Source of the DNA: an uncultured Eubacteriales bacterium
Lineage (GTDB): Bacteria > Bacillota > Clostridia > Christensenellales > CAG-138
Reading direction: 5' to 3'
Length of the DNA: 26,423 bases
NCBI GenBank assembly: GCA_900546845.1
Contig: UREK01000027.1
Span: 1-26,423, forward strand
A model generated the notes under the pieces. That model searched no databases, was not told where the DNA came from, and was given only the letters and a program-made list of their open reading frames with translations. Within the stretch, counting starts at the first letter, position 1; the number at the start of each line of letters is the position of its first letter. Positions 1 to 8,167 of the stretch are shown piece after piece. The translations under genes and the position numbers were made by a program.

Positions 1-104
1 GCAAGGCTTTCTTTACACGGAGCGCTGACCGCGCCATCGGCGCAAGCGCGACGTGCAATCCTCGATCAAGTGGCATCCGCCACTTGATCGACAGCCTGAG
101 CCTT
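1..104 (-). repeat. Dispersed hairpin repeat, copy 1 (truncated by window edge)
   Basis: This is the reverse complement of the first half of the repeat at 8480-8676, almost base for base: the segment with GGAGCGCTG, CGCCATCGGCGCAAGCGCGACGT and the stem-loop CGATCAAGTGGC/GCCACTTGATCG is present in both. The 12-bp stem is perfect with an ATCC loop. The copy lies just beyond the 3' end of the minus-strand dehydrogenase gene (stop at 141) and reads in the same direction. The rest of the unit is outside the window. No function is known to me. Confidence 0.85.
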
Positions 105-140
105 TCGTTTGCGCGGAAGGCTGCGTTTGTTTGAATCTGC

Positions 141-1097
141 TTACACCACCCGGTTTTGCGTCTTCCCCGCGCGCCAGGCGGCGAGATTCTCTGCGCAATA
201 GCGGATGACGCGCTCCCGGGTTTCCCGCGGGGCCCAGCCTACATGCGGCGTGGCGACGCAGCGCGGGTGCATGGCAAGCGGATGATCTTTCCCGCAGGGC
301 TCGGGCGCAAACACATCCGCACCCACGGCATAAATCTTGCCGGAATCGAGCGCGCGCACCACGGCGGCATCGTCGAGAACCGCGCCGCGCGCCGTGTTGA
401 TGAGGATCACGCCATCCTTCATCTTGCGGATAGTAGCCTCGCCGATCATGCCGCGGCTTTCGTCGTTGAGCGGGCAATGGATGCTGATGACGTCCGAATT
501 GGTGTAGAGTTCATCCAGCGGGACGAAACGCAGGTGCTCCGTCTCGCGCGCCGGATTGGGATGCCGCCGGTAGGCGAGCACTTCCATGCCAAGCGCCTGC
601 GCGATCTCCGCCAGGTTTCCGCCGATGTCCCCGAGGCCGATAATGCCGATAGTCTTCCCCGCAAGCTCCATCTGCGGGATCGCGGTCAGCTCCCGGTCTG
701 CGGGATCCACCCAGCCGCGGACCTTGATGTAATGATCGAACACAGCCGTGTTGCAGGCGATCTGCAACAGCAGCGCCGCCGCCATCTGAGCTACAGCGTG
801 CGTGCTGTACGCGGGCACGTTGCAAACTGCGATCCCGCGTTCCTTCGCCGCCGCAATGTCAATCATGTTGTACCCCGTGGCGAACGTGTTGATGAACCGC
901 AGGTTCGGGCAGGCAGCCATCGCCGCCGCGCCAATGCTGCAGCGGTTGACGAACACCGCCTCCGCGCCGCCGATGTGGGCGGCCACTTCGTCCGGCTCTG
1001 TGTTTTCATACATCGTGAACTCGCCCTGCCTGGCGATGGGCTCCCAGGAAATATCGCCGGGATTGACTAAAAATCCGTCCAAAACCACAATTTTCAT
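141..1097 (-). CDS. D-2-hydroxyacid dehydrogenase (glycerate/hydroxypyruvate reductase-like)
   Basis: The 318-residue protein has the full fold of NAD-dependent D-2-hydroxyacid dehydrogenases, cytosolic enzymes that interconvert 2-keto acids and D-2-hydroxy acids. A Rossmann motif GLGDIGG lies near residue 153, followed by the family blocks INTARGAVLDD (substrate/cofactor Arg), DVFAPEP (catalytic Glu) and TPHVGWAPRE (catalytic His). There is no C-terminal ACT domain. Length and motifs resemble glycerate dehydrogenase or hydroxypyruvate reductase more than lactate dehydrogenase, but the substrate cannot be fixed from sequence. It is a distinct paralog of SerA at 17207-18115. It lies 126 bp downstream of the XRE regulator gene on the same strand and probably also has its own promoter (1211-1239). 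No strong Shine-Dalgarno stands before the ATG (GGAGCG lies about 12 nt upstream). Confidence 0.93.
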   Translation of the reverse strand: MKIVVLDGFLVNPGDISWEPIARQGEFTMYENTEPDEVAAHIGGAEAVFVNRCSIGAAAMAACPNLRFINTFATGYNMIDIAAAKERGIAVCNVPAYSTHAVAQMAAALLLQIACNTAVFDHYIKVRGWVDPADRELTAIPQMELAGKTIGIIGLGDIGGNLAEIAQALGMEVLAYRRHPNPARETEHLRFVPLDELYTNSDVISIHCPLNDESRGMIGEATIRKMKDGVILINTARGAVLDDAAVVRALDSGKIYAVGADVFAPEPCGKDHPLAMHPRCVATPHVGWAPRETRERVIRYCAENLAAWRAGKTQNRVV

Positions 1098-1132
1098 CCG
1101 TAAAAGCGCTCCGTTCGTTTTGTTTTTTGCCG

Positions 1133-1209
1133 CCCTCGGCTAACAAGGTCCGCACGCCCCCAGGCTGCCCTGGCCCGTCAGGACCGCACGTCTCTTTGTC
1201 CGCCGAGGG
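1133..1209 (-). other. Possible structured leader element upstream of the dehydrogenase gene
   Basis: An outer 8-bp inverted repeat (CCCTCGGC at 1133-1140, GCCGAGGG at 1202-1209) encloses a second one (GGTCC at 1147-1151, GGACC at 1181-1185) and an apical CCAGG/CCTGG stem (1160-1173). The nesting fits a compact folded RNA of about 77 nt on either strand. I do not recognise a riboswitch class. The predicted promoter would start the minus transcript near 1204, inside the outer stem, which weakens the leader idea. Confidence 0.35.
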
Positions 1210-1210
1210 T

Positions 1211-1239
1211 ATTGTACCACATTCTATTCCTGCTGTCGC
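1211..1239 (-). promoter_or_regulatory. Putative promoter of the D-2-hydroxyacid dehydrogenase gene
   Basis: On the minus strand GCGACA (1239-1234) and TACAAT (1216-1211) are separated by 17 bp. The -35 box lies inside the 3' end of the XRE gene, so the dehydrogenase could be expressed apart from the regulator. The -35 match is only 4 of 6. Confidence 0.45.
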
Positions 1240-1484
1240 GCGCCGCCCGCCAGCGTTTCCGCTTCCTGCTCAACCATCTGCACGAACATGTGCGGCGGCA
1301 TGCCGAACGCGTTTGCGATCCGCCAAACGGTTTCAAAATTCGCCTGCTTATCCCCGCTTTCGATCATTGCAAGGTGGCTCCGCGCCAATCCCGCCAAGCC
1401 GCTCAATACTTCCTGGGAAAGTTTTCTCTCTTTTCTGAGCCTGCGGACAACACGTCCGGCCGCAAGCCGATTAAATTCTACCAT
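1224..1484 (-). CDS. XRE-family transcriptional regulator (86 aa)
   Basis: This small single-domain DNA-binding protein carries a Cro/C1-type helix-turn-helix over roughly residues 10-65: the blocks RRLRKERKLSQEVLSGLAG, ARSHLAMIESG and ETVWRIANAFGM are the usual helices. No ligand or dimerisation domain follows. The start is supported by AAAGGAG about 9 nt upstream. It is transcribed away from the zinc-ribbon/TPR gene at 1609, and an 18-bp imperfect palindrome in the shared intergenic region (1532-1549) is its most likely operator. It may therefore control the divergent gene and itself. The regulatory target is inference; the family assignment is firm. Confidence 0.9.
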   Translation of the reverse strand: MVEFNRLAAGRVVRRLRKERKLSQEVLSGLAGLARSHLAMIESGDKQANFETVWRIANAFGMPPHMFVQMVEQEAETLAGGARQQE

Positions 1485-1531
1485 CGCAGACAGCTCCTTT
1501 GGCTAAGTGTATGAAAAAAACGCCTCCCATA

Positions 1532-1549
1532 TGTCTGCTTTAGTAGACA
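1532..1549. promoter_or_regulatory. Candidate operator of the XRE regulator
   Basis: TGTCTGCT-TT-AGTAGACA is an imperfect 18-bp palindrome (7 of 8 base pairs match). It covers the -35 box of the gene at 1609, where a bound dimer would block RNA polymerase. XRE regulators commonly bind such dyads beside their own gene. Confidence 0.5.
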
Positions 1550-1572
1550 AATTTTGAATTCTTTGCTATACT
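1544..1572 (+). promoter_or_regulatory. Promoter of the zinc-ribbon/TPR gene
   Basis: TAGACA (1544-1549) and TATACT (1567-1572) are spaced by 17 bp, 10 of 12 bases matching the sigma-A consensus. The start codon follows about 30 bp after the expected transcription start. Confidence 0.7.
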
Positions 1573-1608
1573 GAACAAAATCGAAACGCTGCCGGAAGGA
1601 GTTTTGCC

Positions 1609-2376
1609 ATGCCGAATATGTCCGAATGGTTCTCCGCTGCCGCATGCCCCCAATGTATTGGGAACCCCAGGGCAGAACACGCTCAGGAATTCGCTGCGCA
1701 TCCTTATTGCGGCACGCCCAGCCGCGCGGTTGATATGCAGCGCTGCTTCCGCACAGGCCATGACTTGGAAACGCTTGTGCAAAACGCGGAAATGTACATA
1801 AAGCTGGGAAATTACGATGCCGCCACGGAAATTTTCGCAGCGGTCAGCAAGGAGTATCCCGGGGATTACCGGGGCTGGTGGGGGCTTGTCCGCAGCGAAA
1901 CACGCGGATTTACATCCATGTCAACATCTCCAAATGAAATCGAAATGCACGCATCTCACGCGGAAGCAGTTGCTCCGCCCGAAGCGCGTGTTGAGATCGA
2001 CCGCATTCGCGGCGATTTTTTAGAGTTTATGGAAACGCAGAAGGCAAAGTGCGTATGCGCCCATTTGCTTGATGAAATCAAAAAGCATGCGCACACGATC
2101 TGTTTTCAAGGAAAGACGCGCCGCCGCGAGATCGCATACGTGGCTGTCTGGGGAGCTTTGGGTTTCGTTTTCCTCGTTATCCGCTTCGCATCCGGCAAGT
2201 GGGGGTGGACCATTGCCGTCTTGCTGTCGCTGTTGGCGGCTTTTATAATGGCGGTAGAGCACAGCTATAACATTGCCCAGGCATCCGAATGTATTTCCCA
2301 TGCCTTGGAAGAAACAGCACAGTGTAAAGCTGAGCTGGAGCATATTTACCTCAAATATCCAGATCTGCGTAAATAA
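1609..2376 (+). CDS. Zinc-ribbon/TPR-like membrane protein of unknown function
   Basis: The 255-residue protein begins with a degenerate zinc ribbon: C13-P-Q-C16, then H31-P-Y-C34-G-T, where the family I know usually has Cys at the third ligand position. It continues with a TPR-like helical pair (NAEMYIKLGNYDAATEIFAA, then EYPGDYRGWWGLV) around residues 60-100. Two closely spaced hydrophobic segments lie near residues 180-223 (AYVAVWGALGFVFLVIRFA and WTIAVLLSLLAAFIMAV), and a short helical tail follows. This order is common in uncharacterised clostridial proteins. The start is set by GGAAGGAG 8 nt upstream; an in-frame ATG three codons later is possible. The gene stands alone, with its own promoter and a terminator 11 bp after the stop. 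Function unknown; it may be controlled by the divergent XRE protein. Confidence 0.85.
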   Translation: MPNMSEWFSAAACPQCIGNPRAEHAQEFAAHPYCGTPSRAVDMQRCFRTGHDLETLVQNAEMYIKLGNYDAATEIFAAVSKEYPGDYRGWWGLVRSETRGFTSMSTSPNEIEMHASHAEAVAPPEARVEIDRIRGDFLEFMETQKAKCVCAHLLDEIKKHAHTICFQGKTRRREIAYVAVWGALGFVFLVIRFASGKWGWTIAVLLSLLAAFIMAVEHSYNIAQASECISHALEETAQCKAELEHIYLKYPDLRK

Positions 2377-2387
2377 GCAGATATAAG

Positions 2388-2417
2388 CCGGGCGGATGTT
2401 CCCATCCGCCCGGTGTT
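2388..2417. terminator. Bidirectional terminator hairpin
   Basis: CCGGGCGGATG (2388-2398) and CATCCGCCCGG (2403-2413) form a perfect 11-bp stem with a TTCC loop, followed by TGTTTCT. It lies between the convergent gene at 1609 and the GAPDH gene ending at 2438. The U-tract is modest on both strands. Confidence 0.7.
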
Positions 2418-2437
2418 TCTATCCGTCAGCTTTTCCT

Positions 2438-3457
<1,020 letters not shown>

Positions 3458-3499
3458 GCCTGAATACCCTCCCGACTGACTGCAATTTTTTTGCATAGT

Positions 3500-3523
3500 T
3501 TTAGGGGAACAACGTCCCCTAAA
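3500..3523 (-). promoter_or_regulatory. Inverted repeat at the transcription start of the first gap gene
   Basis: TTTAGGGG (3500-3507) and CCCCTAAA (3516-3523) are perfect 8-bp arms with an 8-nt loop. With the promoter at 3529-3556 the mRNA should begin near 3522, so the transcript would open with this hairpin. It could be a 5'-stabilising hairpin or an operator at +1. No run of U follows, so it is not a terminator in this direction. Confidence 0.6.
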
Positions 3524-3528
3524 TCGGG

Positions 3529-3556
3529 ATTATAACATAATCGGTACTTATGTCAA
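3529..3556 (-). promoter_or_regulatory. Promoter of the first gap gene
   Basis: On the minus strand TTGACA (3556-3551) and TATAAT (3534-3529) are both perfect consensus boxes, with a 16-bp spacer in an AT-rich stretch. This predicts strong sigma-A expression. Confidence 0.85.
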
Positions 3557-3640
3557 CAGTGTTTAATAAAATTGTCGCTTGGGATATTTTTTTAACACAA
3601 GCCGTTTTTGCGTTATTTTAATTGTCCGGTGCATAACAAA

Positions 3641-3673
3641 GGGCGGGAGCTTGCAATTTGCAGCCTCCCGCCC
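3641..3673 (-). terminator. Terminator of the second gap gene
   Basis: GGGCGGGAG (3641-3649) pairs with CTCCCGCCC (3665-3673). On the minus strand the hairpin is followed by TTTGTTATG. It begins about 43 bp past the stop codon of the gap gene at 3716 and insulates it from the next promoter. Confidence 0.8.
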
Positions 3674-3715
3674 GGTTTCACTTTTGTTTGAATGAAAATT
3701 CAATTTCTTGCAATG

Positions 3716-4729
3716 TTATTCCGCGTCCACCTTCGCCATGTGCGCGACGAGGTCAAGCACCTTATTGGAATAGCCCCACTCGTTGTCATACCAGGCGACG
3801 AGCTTCACAAAATGCTCGTTCAAACTGATGCCCGCATCCGCATCGAAGATGGAAATACGGGGGTCGGTATAGAAGTCGGAAGAGACGACCTTGTCCTCGG
3901 TGTAGCCGATGATGCCCTTCCACTCCGGGGATTCGGAGGCGGCCTTCATGACGGCCTTGATCTCATCATAGGTTGCAGCCTTCTCCAGGCGGCAGGTGAG
4001 ATCCACGACGGAAACGTCCGGCGTGGGTACGCGCAGGCTCATGCCCGTGAGTTTTCCGTTGAGCGAGGGAATGACCTTGCCCACGGCCTTTGCTGCGCCA
4101 GTCGAACTCGGGATGATGTTGTGCGCTGCCGCACGGCCGCCGCGCCAATCCTTCTTGGAGGGGCCGTCTACGGTCTTCTGCGTCGCAGTGATGGAATGCA
4201 CGGTCGTCATCAGGCCCTCGACGATGCCGAAGTTATCGTGGATGACCTTGGCGAGCGGCGCAAGGCAGTTGGTGGTGCAGCTCGCGTTGGAGACGACGTT
4301 CATTTCCTTCTTATAGGTATTTTGGTTCACGCCCATGACGAACATCGGCGCATCGGAGGAAGGCGCAGAAATGACGACCTTCTTCGCACCGCCCTTGAAG
4401 TGCTGGGAGGCCTTTTCGGTAGTAGTGTTGACGCCGGAGGACTCCACGATATACTCTGCGCCGCACGAGCTCCAGGGAATGTCGCACGCGTTCATGATTG
4501 CGAATACGGCGATCTCCTTTCCGTTGACGACGAGCTTGCCATCCTTGGCTTCCACCTCTCCCTTGAACGCGCCATGCACGGTGTCATATTTGGTCATGTA
4601 GGCCATATAGTCCACGTCGATGAAAGGGTCGTTGATGCCGGCGATGTCGATTTCCGGGTTTTCCGCCGCCGCGCGCAGTACCAGCCGGCCAATGCGGCCA
4701 AAGCCATTGATGCCTACTTGAATTGCCAT
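3716..4729 (-). CDS. gap: Glyceraldehyde-3-phosphate dehydrogenase, canonical NAD type
   Basis: The 337-residue protein matches the classic glycolytic type I GAPDH closely. It has GINGFGRIGR at the N-terminus, GINDPFIDVDYMAYM with the NAD-specifying Asp (about residue 33), SNASCTTNCLAPLAK with the catalytic Cys, TTVHS with the catalytic His, KTVDGPSKKDWRGGRAAA, and WYDNEWGYSNKVLDL at the end. The start at 4729 is set by AGGAGG 8 nt upstream and the family N-terminus MAIQVGING. It has its own promoter (4816-4844) and terminator (3641-3673), so it is a separate unit from the paralog at 2438 even though they are adjacent and codirectional. It is probably the main catabolic enzyme (inference). 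Confidence 0.97.
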   Translation of the reverse strand: MAIQVGINGFGRIGRLVLRAAAENPEIDIAGINDPFIDVDYMAYMTKYDTVHGAFKGEVEAKDGKLVVNGKEIAVFAIMNACDIPWSSCGAEYIVESSGVNTTTEKASQHFKGGAKKVVISAPSSDAPMFVMGVNQNTYKKEMNVVSNASCTTNCLAPLAKVIHDNFGIVEGLMTTVHSITATQKTVDGPSKKDWRGGRAAAHNIIPSSTGAAKAVGKVIPSLNGKLTGMSLRVPTPDVSVVDLTCRLEKAATYDEIKAVMKAASESPEWKGIIGYTEDKVVSSDFYTDPRISIFDADAGISLNEHFVKLVAWYDNEWGYSNKVLDLVAHMAKVDAE

Positions 4730-4815
4730 TTTAAATTCCTCCTCATGCGATAGCATATAAATTCTATGCAAAGCCTGCGGCTATGCCGCGGCTGCATCCC
4801 TTCATTTCCATTTTA

Positions 4816-4844
4816 ATATTAAACAGAATGGCGGATTTATGCAA
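4816..4844 (-). promoter_or_regulatory. Promoter of the second gap gene
   Basis: On the minus strand TTGCAT (4844-4839) and TAATAT (4821-4816) have a 17-bp spacer. The leader of about 80 nt includes a GC-rich hairpin (CCGCGGC/GCCGCAGG, roughly 4783-4803). Confidence 0.65.
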
Positions 4845-4917
4845 CGTCTTTTTCGGCATCCTGCATTTTTCCTATATTTGGGTAGATGTACATAAGTGAT
4901 CGTTATATAAAAAACAA

Positions 4918-4949
4918 GCGTGCATCCCTCTTTTTTGGGGGACGCACGC
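4918..4949 (-). terminator. Terminator of the aminopeptidase gene
   Basis: GCGTGC (4918-4923) pairs with GCACGC (4944-4949), and the stem continues inward through TCCC/GGGG around a run of T. On the minus strand TTGTTTTTTATATAA follows. It begins 7 bp past the aminopeptidase stop. Confidence 0.85.
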
Positions 4950-4956
4950 CGCCTTC

Positions 4957-6072
4957 TTACTTCAGGTTCTCCGGGTTGAGCGCGGAAAGCTCCGGCAGCA
5001 CGAAGCGGCCGTCCCTGCGCACGAGCACGCCGTCAAAATACATCTCGCCCCCGCCGTATTCCGGGGTTTGGATGCAAACGAGATCCCAATGGATGCCGGA
5101 ACGGTTTCCATTGTCGCAGTCGTCATAGCAGCGGCCGGGCGTAAAGTGGAAACTGCCGGCGATCTTCTCATCAAAGAGCGTATCCTTCATGGGCGCAGTA
5201 ATATACGGGTTCACGCCGAGGGCAAATTCACCCACGCTGCGCGCACCCTCATCCCGGTCGAAGATCTTGTTGATGCGCTCGGTATCGTTGGCCGCAGCCT
5301 TCACGATGCGGCCGTTCTCGAACGTGAGCACGATGTTCTCAAACGTGAAGCCCTCGAACACCGAAGGCGTGTTGTAGGAGAGCACGCCGTTGATGCTGCC
5401 CTGAACGGGCGCAGTGAAGATCTCGCCGTCCGGGATGTTGCACGCGCCCGCGCACTTGATGGCGGGCAGGCCTTTGATGGAGAAGGTCAGATCCGTCCCC
5501 GGCCCCACGATGCGCACCTCATCGGTTTTTTCCATGAGCGCCTTGAGCGGATCCATCGCGCGGTCCATCTTGGAATAATCCAGATTGCAGACGTTGAAAT
5601 AGTAGTCCTCAAACGCCTCGGTGGAAAGGTTCGCCATCTGCGCCATGCCGGGGGAAGGATAGCGCAGCACGCACCATTTGGTTTTCGGCACGCGGATCTC
5701 GCTGTGCACAGGATTGGAATACAGCTTGCTCATGCGCTCACGCTGCGCCGCGGGCACGTCGCTCATCTCAGCGTTGTTGTTGCCGCCGCGGATGCCGATG
5801 TAGGCCTGCATGTTTTCCATCAGCGCCTTGTCCACCTGCGCCATCAAGGCAAGCTGCCCGTCCGTTGCGCCCATCGCAATGGCGCGCTGCACAGCGTTGT
5901 CCCGCCGCCAGACGAAGGGGTTCGCGCCCGCCGCGTACGCCGCACGAATAAGCGCGAGCAAAAGCGCGTCGCAATCGCCATAGGTCTCGATGAGCACGTT
6001 CTCGCCCGCCTGCACATTACAAGAGAAGCCGATGAGATTCTTTGCCAGAGTTTCAATGCGTGGGTCCGTCAT
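4957..6072 (-). CDS. Aminopeptidase, M29 family
   Basis: The 371-residue protein is a typical-length M29 metallo-aminopeptidase, a cytosolic enzyme that removes N-terminal residues from peptides with a two-metal centre. Family blocks visible are GENVLIETYGD near the N-terminus, GSINGVLSYNTPSVFEGFTFENIVLTFENG in the middle (listed here in parts: NGVLSYNTPSVFEG and FENIVLTFENG), CYDDCDNGNRSGIHWDLV with the conserved His-Trp-Asp, and GGEMYFDGVLVRRDGRF close to the C-terminus. The start has AGGAG about 10 nt upstream, and that site lies inside the end of the preceding glycosyltransferase gene, whose stop is only 7 bp away. The two are probably one transcript with coupled translation. Nothing in the sequence links the two functions. 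Confidence 0.93.
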   Translation of the reverse strand: MTDPRIETLAKNLIGFSCNVQAGENVLIETYGDCDALLLALIRAAYAAGANPFVWRRDNAVQRAIAMGATDGQLALMAQVDKALMENMQAYIGIRGGNNNAEMSDVPAAQRERMSKLYSNPVHSEIRVPKTKWCVLRYPSPGMAQMANLSTEAFEDYYFNVCNLDYSKMDRAMDPLKALMEKTDEVRIVGPGTDLTFSIKGLPAIKCAGACNIPDGEIFTAPVQGSINGVLSYNTPSVFEGFTFENIVLTFENGRIVKAAANDTERINKIFDRDEGARSVGEFALGVNPYITAPMKDTLFDEKIAGSFHFTPGRCYDDCDNGNRSGIHWDLVCIQTPEYGGGEMYFDGVLVRRDGRFVLPELSALNPENLK

Positions 6073-6079
6073 GTAAAAA

Positions 6080-7012
6080 TCACTCCTTTTCTATATTGAT
6101 GCTTTCCGCGAGGATGTAAAGCGGTCGTCCCTTCGCCTCGTCATACATGCGGTTCATGTACGCACCCTGCACGCCGAGGGCGATGAGGATCACGCCATCG
6201 AGCAGCGCGAGGCCACAGGCCGCCCAAAGCCAGGGCGCGCAGCCGACCGTCGCCGCGCAGATGATGAGCGCCACGAAGCCGAGGAGAGAAAGCGCAGAGA
6301 CTGCGCCGCCCAGCCATCCCGCAATCGTGAGCGGCCGGTCCGAAAAGCCGATGATGCCGTCAAACGCCAGCTTGAGCATTTTCTTGAGCGTGTATTTCGT
6401 GCTGCCCGCATAGCGCTCATGCCGCACATATTCCACTGGCACCGCCGTAAAGCCCATCCAGCCGCTCATGCCGCGCAGGAAGCGGTTGTGCTCCCGCATG
6501 CGGAGGAACACGTCCGCCACCTTGCGGTCCAGCAGGCGGAAGTCCCCCGTGTCGAGCGGGATCGGGTATGCGCTCATGGCGCTGAGCAAGCGGTAATAGC
6601 AAAAGGCGGTAAACTTTTTGAAGATGGTCTCCCCCTCGCGCTTCAGGCGCTTGCCGTAGGCGATGTCCGCGCCGTTTTCCCATGCCTTCACAAGCTCGGC
6701 GATGACCTCCGGCGGATCCTGCAAATCCACATCGATGATGACGAGCGCGTCGCCGCGCGCCGCGTCCATGCCCGCGGTGACGGCAAGCTGGTGGCCGAAG
6801 TTGCGGGAAAAGGAAAGCACGCGGACCTGTGGGTTTTCCGCGGCGATCTTGCGCAGGTGCGCCATAGTAGCGTCCCGGCTGCCGTCGTTGACATAGAGGA
6901 TCTCGTATTCATAGGGGAGCGCGCGCATCGCCTCGTCCATGCGCGCGAAGGAAACGTCGATCACATCCTCCTCGTTGAACACGGGGACGATGAGGGAAAG
7001 AAGCTTTCTCAT
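6080..7012 (-). CDS. Polyprenyl-phosphate glycosyltransferase, GT2 family (GtrB/DPM1-like)
   Basis: The 310-residue membrane protein transfers a sugar from a nucleotide donor to a polyprenyl phosphate on the cytoplasmic face, by homology with GtrB and dolichol-phosphate mannose synthases. The GT-A domain shows LIVPVFNEED, ILYVNDGSRD, FSRNFGHQLAVTAGMDAARG, the metal-binding IIDVDLQDPP, the family block DTGDFRLLDRKV, and VEYVRHERYAGSTKYTLKKM. Two C-terminal transmembrane segments follow (about residues 229-253 and 260-283), with a short charged tail. Length is normal for the family. AAAGGAA precedes the ATG. It is the first gene of a two-gene operon with the M29 aminopeptidase and has a good promoter at 7058-7086. 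The sugar is unknown. Confidence 0.93.
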   Translation of the reverse strand: MRKLLSLIVPVFNEEDVIDVSFARMDEAMRALPYEYEILYVNDGSRDATMAHLRKIAAENPQVRVLSFSRNFGHQLAVTAGMDAARGDALVIIDVDLQDPPEVIAELVKAWENGADIAYGKRLKREGETIFKKFTAFCYYRLLSAMSAYPIPLDTGDFRLLDRKVADVFLRMREHNRFLRGMSGWMGFTAVPVEYVRHERYAGSTKYTLKKMLKLAFDGIIGFSDRPLTIAGWLGGAVSALSLLGFVALIICAATVGCAPWLWAACGLALLDGVILIALGVQGAYMNRMYDEAKGRPLYILAESINIEKE

Positions 7013-7057
7013 TGCGTGAAATTCCTTTCGGCGGGTGAATTCTGCTTTCTACTGGTG

Positions 7058-7086
7058 ATTATACCCGTTTTTGCCAAATATCACAA
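7058..7086 (-). promoter_or_regulatory. Promoter of the glycosyltransferase-aminopeptidase operon
   Basis: On the minus strand TTGTGA (7086-7081) and TATAAT (7063-7058) are separated by 17 bp. It runs back to back with the aldolase promoter at 7117-7144. Confidence 0.7.
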
Positions 7087-7116
7087 TCCGGCCAAGCAAA
7101 ATATCCCACCTCAGTG

Positions 7117-7144
7117 TTGAAACCCAGGCAAAACGCGGTATAAT
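7117..7144 (+). promoter_or_regulatory. Promoter of the fba operon
   Basis: TTGAAA (7117-7122) and TATAAT (7139-7144) have a 16-bp spacer, 11 of 12 bases matching consensus. The leader is about 65 nt. Confidence 0.8.
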
Positions 7145-7216
7145 AAAGAAAAGAAACGCAACAAATGCGCGCACGGCGCAGGAACAACAGCAATGATTTT
7201 TAAAGGAGATACCAAT

Positions 7217-8152
7217 ATGCCACTTGTCACCAGCACCGAAATGTTCAAGAAGGCCTACGAGGGCGGCTACGCGATCGGCGCGTTCAACGTCAACAACATG
7301 GAGATCGTCCAGGGCATCACCGAGGCAGCAAAGGAGCTGAACGCCCCGCTGATCCTCCAGGTCTCCGCGGGCGCGCGCAAATATGCCAACCACGCTTATC
7401 TAATGAAGCTCGTAGAGGCAGCTGTGATCGAGACCGGCCTGCCGATCTGCCTGCACTTGGATCATGGCGACGGGTTCGATATCTGCAAGAGCTGCATCGA
7501 CGGCGGCTTCACCTCCGTGATGATCGACGGCAGCCACCATCCGTACGAAGAGAACGTTGCGCTCACCAAGAAGGTCGTGGAATACGCGCACGATCACGGC
7601 GTAGTCGTGGAAGGCGAACTCGGCCGGCTTGAGGGCGTGGAGGACGATGTGAAGGTTGCCGCGGGCGAAGGCAGCTATACCGATCCGGATCAGGTCTACG
7701 ATTTTGTGACCCGCACGGGCGTGGATTCCCTTGCAATCGCCATCGGCACAAGCCACGGCGCATATAAGTTTAAGCCCGGCACCAAGCCGCAGCTGCGCTT
7801 CGACATTCTCGAAGAGGTGCAGAAGCGTCTGCCCGGCTTCCCGATCGTGCTCCACGGCGCAAGCAGCGTCATCCCGGAATTCGTGGAGATGATCAACGCC
7901 TACGGCGGCAACATGCCGGACGCCATCGGCGTGCCGGAGGACATGCTGCGCAAAGCCGCATCCATGGCCGTCTGCAAGATCAACATCGACTCCGACCTGC
8001 GCCTCGCAATGACCGGCACCATCCGCAAATATCTTGCGGAGAACCCGAGCCATTTCGACCCGCGCCAATACCTCAAGCCTGCACGCGAGGCCATTAAGCA
8101 GATGGTTGCCCACAAGATCGTGGATGTGCTCGGCTGCAATGGCAAGGCGTAA
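7217..8152 (+). CDS. fba: Class II fructose-bisphosphate aldolase
   Basis: The 311-residue zinc enzyme cleaves fructose 1,6-bisphosphate into glyceraldehyde 3-phosphate and dihydroxyacetone phosphate. Class II hallmarks are the catalytic Asp82 and zinc ligand His83 in LHLDHGDGF, SVMIDGSHHPYEENV, EGELGRLEG, the zinc ligand His in GTSHGAYKF, VLHGASSV, and the phosphate-binding KINIDSDLRLA. The start at 7217 follows AAAGGAGAT at a proper distance and gives the family N-terminus MPLVTSTEMF; an upstream in-frame codon would place the ribosome binding site inside the gene. It shares a promoter (7117-7144) with DUF1292, which starts 15 bp after its stop. Tagatose-bisphosphate aldolases are close relatives, but the two gap genes nearby favour the glycolytic role. 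Confidence 0.95.
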   Translation: MPLVTSTEMFKKAYEGGYAIGAFNVNNMEIVQGITEAAKELNAPLILQVSAGARKYANHAYLMKLVEAAVIETGLPICLHLDHGDGFDICKSCIDGGFTSVMIDGSHHPYEENVALTKKVVEYAHDHGVVVEGELGRLEGVEDDVKVAAGEGSYTDPDQVYDFVTRTGVDSLAIAIGTSHGAYKFKPGTKPQLRFDILEEVQKRLPGFPIVLHGASSVIPEFVEMINAYGGNMPDAIGVPEDMLRKAASMAVCKINIDSDLRLAMTGTIRKYLAENPSHFDPRQYLKPAREAIKQMVAHKIVDVLGCNGKA

Positions 8153-8167
8153 GCGGGAGGACCGCCC

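Noticed and set aside
99..125. AGCCTT/AAGGCT hairpin after the dehydrogenase gene as a terminator
   Set aside because: The stem is only 6 bp with a 12-nt loop and no T-run follows on the minus strand.
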